Below the pieces are notes generated by a model. The model saw only the letters and a program-made list of their open reading frames with translations. It was not told where the DNA came from and did no database searches. Below, one piece after another: positions 1 through 6,580 of a stretch of DNA of 9,425 nt. The position numbers and the translations under genes are program-made. Numbering within the stretch: position 1 is the stretch's first letter; each line of letters begins with the position of its first letter. This stretch comes from Pseudomonadota bacterium (lineage in GTDB: Bacteria > SZUA-182 > DTGQ01), in contig JAUWIR010000128.1 in the NCBI GenBank assembly GCA_030605265.1, forward strand, positions 1 to 9,425, in the 5' to 3' direction.

Positions 1-191
1 AAGGGTTGAAATTGGTAGATTACATTTAACAAATTTTCCGATACTTGTCCACTATTATTTAATATTTATAATATTTTTAATATTTGCACCAAACTGAACC
101 AGTCCCAATTTGCCTTCACCATGCAATATTTATGAGGTGTTTGAAAATGGCCCTCTAACGCCGCTCATATCAAGGGATAAAAAGGGTATCC

Positions 192-227
192 GTTGGGAAT
201 AGCCCCGCTCTGGAAGGGGTTTGCGAC
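192..227 (+). CRISPR. Solitary CRISPR-repeat-like 36-base element
   Basis: The element begins GTTG, contains GCCCCG, a nine-base loop and AAGGGG (CCCC at 203-206 pairs with GGGG at 216-219), and ends TTTGCGAC. Length, central hairpin and end closely resemble the 36-base type III repeats of Thermus thermophilus as I recall them, which also start GTTG, carry GCCCCG...AAGGGG and end TTGCGAC. If real, the 5' handle of a crRNA would be TTTGCGAC and the array would read on the plus strand. No second copy occurs in the window, so this is at best a remnant or orphan repeat; a chance stem or part of another RNA is possible. Confidence 0.35.
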
Positions 228-252
228 TTAGTCAACGTGGCTCCGCGAAGCA

Positions 253-423
253 ATGTCTGAGAGCGCATTATTATGGTATAGAATAGCGGTGGAACTACTA
301 AGAAAATCAAAGAATCATACAATTATCGCCGCAAATGATGAGGAAATTCAATTCGATTTCTCCCCACCGGTTTATGTTGTAAATAATCGATTTGATTTTG
401 TTCAAAATATAATGGCCAGCTGA
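253..423 (+). CDS. Possible 56-residue hypothetical protein or gene fragment
   Basis: An open frame runs from ATG 253 to TGA 421-423 and encodes a 56-residue peptide beginning MSESALLWYRIAVELLRK and ending VVNNRFDFVQNIMAS. The first 20 residues look like an amphipathic helix and the rest is strand-like, so it has the texture of real protein. There is no ribosome binding site, and the frame opens only seven codons before the ATG. I do not recognise it. It may be a decayed fragment of a longer gene in a region otherwise without coding sequence. Confidence 0.2.
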   Translation: MSESALLWYRIAVELLRKSKNHTIIAANDEEIQFDFSPPVYVVNNRFDFVQNIMAS

Positions 424-1400
424 ACCTCTATATTTATATTCAAACTTTTCCAGCTTGATTTCAGGGCCAATAATTGGCTTATACCACCCATTATTTTTAA
501 ATCCTATATACGTAAAAGTAGATCATTAAAGACAATAATGATAATAAATACAGTCAACTAGAAAGACGACCAATTTAACATGCCTATAAATATCTATACA
601 TCAAAATAGTAGTGACAGATTGCTCATATCAGTACATGGAAATAGTAAGCATACCAAAATGGAAAATCATAGAGCAATTTTTATTATTTTTTAATTTATG
701 AGTTTTTTTTATTTCCAAAGAATTTTCTCATATAACAAAAAAGTTTTTTAGTCTTAAATATTGTTTGGCTTTTGCTCAAGGTAGATACAATTTCAGTGTA
801 CAGATAAAGACTATAATCGACCAAAATGATTACTATATTGCTATACAGATAATATGGTTTTTAGAGATGTCCCTGGAAGCATTTTTCGATTATTACCTTT
901 AAAATTTGTGCGCCATGACCAAGTCGTAGGCGGTTGCTCCTTTTGCTTACGAGGTATTTGAGGTAAACATCAAAAACCAGTATGACTTCTGAATTTGGCC
1001 TTCAAATCATCTCGGCGAGTTGGACATGAAACGTACCTGGAAAAGTCTGATATTATATTTAAAGTATAGTTTATTATGACATTTGTCTCTTTATTTTTTT
1101 CCGAAGTCTAAGCTAAATAAAATTTTAGTTTGTTTAGTTTGATTTGTAACTAGCTATTAAGTAAATTAAGTTTCTTATCATTTCAAAATTGGTAACCAAT
1201 TCTATCAACGTGATGTAGTCCAAATTCGCTTCCGAACCCCTATCCAAGAATTTGTGATGACGTCTTTACCCACGATAACAACTATAAGCAGGTGGAAGTA
1301 TGAGCATAATTAAATTAGCTAATTTTTTTAATAATTATATTTGAACGCTCTCTATATTTTGTCTTTTTTCTGCTCAAAAAGAATAACATAAATATAAACC

Positions 1401-2246
1401 TCAAATTATCAGATTACCAAAAACCAATTTATTTATCGCTTTCAAAGAGCCTATTGGTGATCTCAATGTTATGGAATCACTATCTCGTTCGATAAACTTG
1501 CCTAGTGCAATTGTATCTTCATTGTTATTTAACCCTATCACTGCTCCCTTTATTATGAATTTATCGCTTATATCAATATATTCATCATTATAAAAAGATT
1601 TAACATCTTTTATATTTAATATATACTCTTTCGCAATATCTCCAGCAAAATAACTTTCAAGCTTCTTCACTCTATATCTAACTCTTTTTTCTCTATTTCT
1701 GACATTAACGTTTGACGAAACACTGATACGGTTAATACTAAAATTTTTTACTTCATTAAGAATGTGTTCAAGTTCATGGCCTCTTTGAGTTGCTATTATA
1801 TGATCAGGTTTTATTTCATTTATCTTACAAAGCTTTAACTTTTTCCCTGCTTCTCCGGAAACAAATCCTGTCGTATCTATAATTGTAACCTCAGCTTTGC
1901 ATTTGCACATATCAACCATTCTTTTGGTTCCGCTTATTATAGAAGTAACATGTTCTGATGCATTCACTGATCCAATAAATAACATCTTATCAAAATAAAA
2001 ATTATTCAAATCAATTAAGTTTTGAAAGATTTTCATGCAAATTGTTCCTGCCAGACCAAGAGAAGACTGCCCAATATCAGAATCAACAAGACAAGTATTA
2101 ATGTTTTGTGATAATAATTCCTTTAGTAAATATTTTGATAAACAGGTCTTTCCTGTATCACTTGCACCAATTAATAAAATAATCCCTTTATTTTTTATCA
2201 ACTTTGTGAGAATTATTTCCCAATCAGATTTAGGAATAATATTCAT
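1401..2246 (-). CDS. Clp1/Grc3-family polynucleotide 5'-hydroxyl kinase
   Basis: Members of this family (CLP1_P, PF16575) transfer the gamma-phosphate of ATP to the 5'-hydroxyl of RNA or DNA; eukaryotic Grc3 and Clp1 act in pre-rRNA and tRNA processing. The 281-residue protein has the Walker A loop GASDTGKT (27-34). The family signature VDSDIGQSSLGLAGTI (54-69) includes the Asp-x-Asp-x-Gly-Gln core. TIIDTTGFVSG (121-131) matches the family's NT-x-G-W/F-x-x-G strand. An arginine-rich lid, REKRVRYRVKKLESYFAG (185-202), is also present. A C-terminal beta-rich part (about 205-281) resembles the accessory domain of bacterial and archaeal members. The ATG at 2246 is the first possible start, since an in-frame TGA lies just before it. 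The gene follows the helicase on the same strand after 86 bases and is visibly more AT-rich (about 30% GC in sampled lines), so it may have a different origin. Its substrate is unknown; Cas6-cut crRNA, with its 5'-hydroxyl, is one possibility. Confidence 0.85.
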   Translation of the reverse strand: MNIIPKSDWEIILTKLIKNKGIILLIGASDTGKTCLSKYLLKELLSQNINTCLVDSDIGQSSLGLAGTICMKIFQNLIDLNNFYFDKMLFIGSVNASEHVTSIISGTKRMVDMCKCKAEVTIIDTTGFVSGEAGKKLKLCKINEIKPDHIIATQRGHELEHILNEVKNFSINRISVSSNVNVRNREKRVRYRVKKLESYFAGDIAKEYILNIKDVKSFYNDEYIDISDKFIIKGAVIGLNNNEDTIALGKFIERDSDSITLRSPIGSLKAINKLVFGNLII

Positions 2247-2304
2247 TCATTTATCTTTTTTCAACCTACCTTTTTCTTGGTTCAGTTAAAAAAAAATTTA
2301 GTCT

Positions 2305-2331
2305 AAAAAACCCAAATTTAAAATATTTTGG
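2305..2331 (-). terminator. Weak candidate intrinsic terminator after the helicase gene
   Basis: Directly after the helicase stop, the minus strand reads CCAAA, an AT-rich stretch, then TTTGG (2331-2312), followed by GTTTTTT (2311-2305). The stem has five clean pairs, two of them G-C, so it is weak and may not stop transcription. If it works only partly, the kinase gene downstream would be transcribed less than the helicase gene. Confidence 0.22.
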
Positions 2332-2332
2332 A

Positions 2333-4516
2333 TCAATTGCCAATTCGCTCTAATAGATAGGTAGTTTTCTGAAGCAATCCCACTATGTTCCCGACTGAAA
2401 TATTTATATTTTGAGATAAGGTTTCCGGATTTTCTCCCTTTTTATAAGCCAAAAGCATAGCCGACCGATAAAGGTCCGGTCTTGGAGCAAGTATTCCAAA
2501 TCGAAGTATCCTTTCCTCTGTCCTGATCAAAAGAGACTCCATTTTTTCATAGACTGGCGTAAATTCCCGGATATAATCTTGCAGAAACTCCATCCCCTGA
2601 GAAAGGTCTGTATTTGAGAATTCCACGAATCCTCCTGTCCAAGCAAAAGAGAGAACCGGATTGTCCTGGGGCAAAAATTTCTCCCTTATACATTCTGTTA
2701 ATAAGTATGGGAATTTTAAACCTGTCCTTAAAGCCAAAAATCCATTTTTAGTAAGATGTTGTTCCTGATCAACCCATTTAAATTCTTGAAAACAACTAAG
2801 ATAATATTGAAAATCCAGCTTAAGACCTATTATGCTTCTTGGTAACCACTTTTGCATTTCATAATATTCGTCCAGGAATCTTCGAATCTTACGTGAACCC
2901 CTCTTATGGCACAATAAAAAATGGGCACATTCTTTACATGGGAGTTGGGATAGCCTTACTTCTAATGCCTGTTGTTCTTCTTTTAATTGGTTTTCTTTAC
3001 ATTTGAAGGATGAATCTTTTTGTTTATTGACCAGCTCATTCATACGCATCGACAGCCTAAAATGAATATTTATCAATGAAAAAATTGTGCGAACAGATAA
3101 AATACAACGAGCCTTGGGTAGTTCTTCACGTAATTCCATAAGCAACTCTTCTACCCGTGATCCTCCTTCCGAAAAATTTTGGTTCGAAAGGAGTGACCGA
3201 TCCAGTGCCATCTCCGGATCATTGGCTTGGGCTAACAGGCTCAACACTGTTTGACAATCACATCGGAATGTGCTGATTACAGCACTGTGTGTATGAAGCA
3301 ATAAATCTTTAAGAAGAACCGCACTTGTATTAGGTGTGTGCATTACCACTATACATCCGGTATTGTCAATATCCTCCCGTCCCGCCAACCTTTTTATTGA
3401 ATTCATCTCCCACTGAGAAATTTCATGAAATTTCTCTTTATGCTGTTGTTGTGATGTACAAAAAACAGCAGTGTGTACTCTAACCATCATTTTTACAGCA
3501 GCTTCTATGGTTGTAAAAATAATGTCAATATTATTATATAACAGGAAATGTTCTACCAATTCGCACCACAAGGGATGATGACCGCTATGAAATGGCGCTA
3601 CTCGCTTAGATACGGCAATGGAAAGAAAAGGATGATCTTTAAGAAAGGAATATCTGTCTAAGAAAGTGCTGATTTGTGGCTCAGTCAATACCTTACCGGC
3701 ATTATTTATCACTTGAACACATCCATTGACAGCCCAATCACAATCTTTTTCCGAAGGCATAAGGATGATGGCAGGTATCAGGTCTTCTTCTCTCAAGTGG
3801 GAGACAAGTTGTTTTATAAAACCGGGGGATCGCACTTTATGAAAGGTTGGCTTGTCTTTCAAGGCACGCTTCACCCTTCCAGCCAGGCGTTTTTTATCTG
3901 TGAGTGGCACCATGTCCCAATGGGAAGAAATAAATGCCGGTATCCTTGGCGGATAGGGAAGGTCTATCTCCATAAGTCTACAGGGTCGACGGCGGGCTGT
4001 TTCCATCCACGCTGACAATTCCTTAGAGTTTGTGACCGAAGACATTAGAAGCAAAACAGGAATATTCATCGGTAGACATAGCAATATTTGCTCTAAAACA
4101 GGCCCTGTTTCAGGATGCCCCAAATAGTGGGCATCGTCAAAAATCACCAGACCGGGAGTAGGTAGACCACCAAGATCAGGCAGATAATCGCTTAAGACCT
4201 CCGCTGACCACATGACTACCCGGTTATGCGGTATTTCCCTTTTGTCCACAGACATCACCGATACATCTATATTAGCCAAAGTAGATTTAAGGGAAAAGAC
4301 CCTAAAAGGGGTAAATGAAACAGAAGGAGCTACATACCAAACAGTCCCATTGCTGATAGCCTGCAATATAATGGCCGAGGCAATGGATACCTTTTTAGAC
4401 CCTAAGGGAGTTGTAATTAAATAGTTAATTTTGGAATGGATTTGCTTAACAATGTCTCCATAGACCTGCTCACTCGGCAAGTTATGAGTTGGAGCAGAGG
4501 CGGACTTATTCAGCAA
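2333..4516 (-). CDS. Ski2/Mtr4/HelY-like superfamily 2 helicase with altered ATPase motifs
   Basis: This 727-residue protein follows the Ski2-like RNA helicase plan throughout. Motif I is TTPLGSKKV (35-43) in place of a GxGKT loop. Motif Ia is YVAPS and Ib is WSAEVL. Motif II is DDAH (127-130) in place of DEVH/DEAH, followed by the family-typical YLGHPETGPVLEQILLCLP. Motif III is MSSVTN in place of SATLSN. Motif V is the stretch FTTIEAAVKMMVRVHTAVF (334-352), and motif VI is reduced to RLAGREDIDNTG. FRCDCQTVLSLL (417-428) matches the family's post-helicase FR...Y..vL.LL segment. A cysteine group, C527, C530 and C536 (LPCKECAHFLLC), resembles the bacterial HelY-type CHGC site. The end (GNIVGLLQKTTYLLERIGN) matches the DSHCT helical domain. 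The loss of the motif II glutamate and the motif I threonine predicts weak or absent ATP hydrolysis. The start is a TTG at 4516 with no clear ribosome site and is uncertain; a stop lies about ten codons upstream. Confidence 0.85.
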   Translation of the reverse strand: MLNKSASAPTHNLPSEQVYGDIVKQIHSKINYLITTPLGSKKVSIASAIILQAISNGTVWYVAPSVSFTPFRVFSLKSTLANIDVSVMSVDKREIPHNRVVMWSAEVLSDYLPDLGGLPTPGLVIFDDAHYLGHPETGPVLEQILLCLPMNIPVLLLMSSVTNSKELSAWMETARRRPCRLMEIDLPYPPRIPAFISSHWDMVPLTDKKRLAGRVKRALKDKPTFHKVRSPGFIKQLVSHLREEDLIPAIILMPSEKDCDWAVNGCVQVINNAGKVLTEPQISTFLDRYSFLKDHPFLSIAVSKRVAPFHSGHHPLWCELVEHFLLYNNIDIIFTTIEAAVKMMVRVHTAVFCTSQQQHKEKFHEISQWEMNSIKRLAGREDIDNTGCIVVMHTPNTSAVLLKDLLLHTHSAVISTFRCDCQTVLSLLAQANDPEMALDRSLLSNQNFSEGGSRVEELLMELREELPKARCILSVRTIFSLINIHFRLSMRMNELVNKQKDSSFKCKENQLKEEQQALEVRLSQLPCKECAHFLLCHKRGSRKIRRFLDEYYEMQKWLPRSIIGLKLDFQYYLSCFQEFKWVDQEQHLTKNGFLALRTGLKFPYLLTECIREKFLPQDNPVLSFAWTGGFVEFSNTDLSQGMEFLQDYIREFTPVYEKMESLLIRTEERILRFGILAPRPDLYRSAMLLAYKKGENPETLSQNINISVGNIVGLLQKTTYLLERIGN

Positions 4517-4615
4517 TTTTTTGAGTTTATTGTCTATTTTTCAATCTCTTTTTTTTAATGATATTAAATAAATCGAAAATATAAGCTGAGGTTAAGTTTT
4601 ATTATTCAAATACTT

Positions 4616-4644
4616 ATTATAGCCATTTGCAATGTAAATAACAA
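4616..4644 (-). promoter_or_regulatory. Predicted sigma-70-type promoter for the helicase gene
   Basis: On the minus strand, a perfect -10 box TATAAT (4621-4616) lies 17 bases downstream of a -35-like TTGTTA (4644-4639, four of six consensus bases). It falls in the AT-rich spacer between cas6 and the helicase gene and would give a leader of roughly 90 bases. It suggests that the helicase, and perhaps the kinase after it, can be transcribed independently of the cas genes. Chance matches are more likely in AT-rich DNA. Confidence 0.5.
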
Positions 4645-4713
4645 GAACAATTTATTAATTTTTCAGTGTTTTCTTATTTTTTAATTTTATCTGATTTCAC
4701 CCAAATTTATTAC

Positions 4714-5739
4714 TTAAGTCAGAGTAAAGGTACCACAGCCAAAATGAGTATGTCTTCCGACATGAAGAATAGATGCTAGTTCAAGATAAGGAATAATCGA
4801 AAGGGGGATAGGTCCGAAAATTTGTTTCCCTATACAACACCCTGGCCAATTAGAGGGAGCCATCTTAAGATTCTTTGATATAACAGGAACCTGACCGGCT
4901 TGTTCCATAACCTCAAAGAACGATGATTGTTCTTTTGGAGTTAAAATATTCAACACATCTTCAGGAGCATTGTATCGGCCTGGTATTAATTGACTTAGGC
5001 GATAAATCAAAATTTCCAAAATCCCTTTTAAATTCAGCGTACTATCATACATCCCCTCTTGTATATTTCCCAGCACACTAATAGCGCTCGCAGTTAATTG
5101 AATATCCTTAAGACTAAAAGGAGTCAGCCAATCCAGACAAAAGTATACCTTTTTTAATGCTGGATCTAAGTCCAATCCTTCAGTCCATTGGATAGGATTT
5201 ATTCGCCTTCGAAGATTTAACCTTCCATCATTTACTAAAGGCTTCCATTGTCGTCCTTGGGCTACATACGCTGCATAAATATCAAAATGACCCCATAGTC
5301 CATTTCGGCGATTCCATCGAAGATCTGTGGTGTAGCTTGCTTCTTCCATGGCCGGCAGAATGACTCTCAGAAAAAATCCGTGGTCTGCCCAATCCCCGAA
5401 GAGTTTGAGTTCCCACAAAATCACCTCCCCTGTCCCATAAGTTAATTTACCAGGGTAAACAGATAAAACTGCCCCAATGGGCCATTCTATTTCTAAAGTA
5501 TTGGCTTGTTTATTTTTAGCATCACCAACATGAGTATTATTCCGTGAACCCATAGCTTTTTGCCATTGGCTCGCTTGCTTGGTAGGTAGGCTTTGGGCAA
5601 TAATTGTCCCAAGAACTTGAGAGATCTCTAAAGAGAGGCAATCCGGTAATCGTACCAGGGAGCTATTGACTTTCCATACCAATAGATAACGAATCAGCTT
5701 AATGTGTTTGAGAAAAGACAACATAATCAAAAAGCTCAT
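4714..5739 (-). CDS. cas6: CRISPR pre-crRNA endoribonuclease Cas6
   Basis: Cas6 cuts within the repeats of the CRISPR precursor transcript, leaving a 5'-hydroxyl repeat handle and a 2',3'-cyclic phosphate. The 341-residue protein fits the RAMP-type Cas6 family (CRISPR_Cas6, PF10040). A family-like strand with F-x-x-x-W-x-TP (YFCLDWLTPFSL, about 199-210) is followed by a helix with LIYRLSQL (243-251). The C-terminus, WPGCCIGKQIFGPIP to ELASILHVGRHTHFGCGTFTL (298-340), is the usual Cas6 ending with its glycine-rich loop. Histidines 326, 330 and 332 sit there, but the catalytic residue cannot be fixed by eye. The ATG at 5739 overlaps the preceding gene by 41 bases. A second in-frame ATG at 5724 is equally possible, and neither has a clear Shine-Dalgarno site, which fits coupled translation. 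A separate Cas6 argues against a classic III-E system, where Cas7-11 processes its own crRNA. Confidence 0.92.
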   Translation of the reverse strand: MSFLIMLSFLKHIKLIRYLLVWKVNSSLVRLPDCLSLEISQVLGTIIAQSLPTKQASQWQKAMGSRNNTHVGDAKNKQANTLEIEWPIGAVLSVYPGKLTYGTGEVILWELKLFGDWADHGFFLRVILPAMEEASYTTDLRWNRRNGLWGHFDIYAAYVAQGRQWKPLVNDGRLNLRRRINPIQWTEGLDLDPALKKVYFCLDWLTPFSLKDIQLTASAISVLGNIQEGMYDSTLNLKGILEILIYRLSQLIPGRYNAPEDVLNILTPKEQSSFFEVMEQAGQVPVISKNLKMAPSNWPGCCIGKQIFGPIPLSIIPYLELASILHVGRHTHFGCGTFTLT

Positions 5740-6580
5740 ATAATAAATTAATTCGGCCTTGGGGCCAGTTCCAAATATTCCAAGCAGTTAGCATATCTCG
5801 CGCAGCCTTATCTAAGCGTTTTAACAATCTGCCCCAATAAAATTGTTTCTCAGTGGTGTCTTCTATGCTCAATACCTCATAAATTTCTTTTTGCTCTTGA
5901 GGTCGAATAAGGGTACGAAACACTTCCGCCATCTCCAGCAATCCTAAGAATTCGGTTATTTCAAAAGTAAGTAACCCTTTTCTGTCTAGCTCATGGGGTT
6001 TTATGAGTTGATAAGGATTAGAATAGAATCGGACACGCATTCGGTCTAAGGGCAAATTCGCCTCATGATGAATGGCCCTGCAAAGAAGGTCTCCCATCCC
6101 AATTTTTTTACCCGATCCTGTTGTAGGAAATATCTGAATAAGACCCTTCAGATCAGGCCCGTGATGGATAACTATATCTTGTATCCATACCTTTATCTTT
6201 CGATGTGCTATGGCCAGAAGAAAGCTATTTGTATCATGGATATAAGTGCCAAAGATATAACTTTTTTTATTTCTCTCGTTATTTTGAAGTTGTTTTGGCA
6301 ACTGATTAACAAAACCCCATATAAGAGCAGCATCACGGGAAAGTGGAGCTAATTTTCGACCCCGATCTCGAATTATTTTACAGGATTGACAATAATCATC
6401 TTTATTTGATATACGTGGATAGATCCAGCAGCGTTTGCAAGGCCCGGCTAAAGCCGAAAAAGGCGGCCCGATTTCTTTTTCCAAGGAAACAAAATCGGGC
6501 TTTTCCTCAAGATATCGCAAGGTGGCCAATAGTTCGGCGCCGTTTTGACTCCGACGTAACCAATCAAAACCGTTGAGCAT
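5699..6580 (-). CDS. Uncharacterised zinc-knuckle protein of the cas operon
   Basis: I do not recognise this 293-residue protein. Cys48, Cys51, Cys64 and Cys67 form a CxxC-x12-CxxC pattern (PCKRCW...YCQSCK) that most likely binds zinc. The part after it mixes predicted strands and helices, and the last 60 residues look helical, with many Trp, Leu, Arg and Lys. No signal peptide, membrane segment or catalytic motif of a known nuclease family is evident. The ATG at 6580 lies inside the last codons of the fused RAMP gene (17-base overlap), with a plausible ribosome site GGAAAG six bases before it. Its 3' end overlaps the start of cas6 by 41 bases. This tight position between the effector and cas6 suggests a subunit or assembly factor of the effector complex. 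It could be a diverged small CRISPR subunit or a Csx-type accessory protein, but no homology can be claimed by eye. Confidence 0.85.
   Translation of the reverse strand: MLNGFDWLRRSQNGAELLATLRYLEEKPDFVSLEKEIGPPFSALAGPCKRCWIYPRISNKDDYCQSCKIIRDRGRKLAPLSRDAALIWGFVNQLPKQLQNNERNKKSYIFGTYIHDTNSFLLAIAHRKIKVWIQDIVIHHGPDLKGLIQIFPTTGSGKKIGMGDLLCRAIHHEANLPLDRMRVRFYSNPYQLIKPHELDRKGLLTFEITEFLGLLEMAEVFRTLIRPQEQKEIYEVLSIEDTTEKQFYWGRLLKRLDKAARDMLTAWNIWNWPQGRINLLYELFDYVVFSQTH

Larger units (their letters stand above)
1..1400. other. Gene-poor AT-rich region left of the kinase gene
   Basis: Apart from the repeat-like element at 192-227 and the short frame at 253-423, I see no convincing gene, RNA gene, insertion sequence end or array here. 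The stretch is strongly AT-rich, with long runs of T and A near 680-750 and 1080-1150. A few short open stretches, such as 854-961 on the plus strand (35 codons), have no start signals and no recognisable family. Patches of higher GC near 165-260, 900-1010 and 1200-1290 stand out and could be remnants of decayed genes or mobile DNA. Confidence 0.5.

Noticed and set aside
276..311. Second, degenerate copy of the repeat-like element (GAATAGC shared)
   Set aside because: Only about seven bases agree, the hairpin and TTTGCGAC end are absent, and the 84-base spacing is longer than a usual repeat-spacer unit.
854..961. 35-codon plus-strand frame with GCSFC cysteines
   Set aside because: It is too short, has no ribosome site, lacks the spacing of radical SAM or zinc motifs, and has no recognisable homology.
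1164..1313. Open stretch reading FYQRDVVQIRFRTPIQ, faintly like a MazF/PemK toxin start
   Set aside because: It has no start codon, a stop closely upstream, and no further toxin motifs, so it is not called even as a pseudogene.
2035..2289. 84-codon plus-strand open frame
   Set aside because: It lies antisense to the start of the kinase gene, whose Walker A and family motifs prove the minus-strand frame.
3674..4015. 113-codon plus-strand open frame
   Set aside because: It is antisense to the helicase gene; its composition is biased and it matches no family.
6101..6124. P-loop-like TTGSGKK in the zinc-knuckle protein (residues 153-159)
   Set aside because: The sequence ends GKK not GKT/GKS, no Walker B follows, and the preceding FPT is not a typical beta-strand context. 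Treated as chance.
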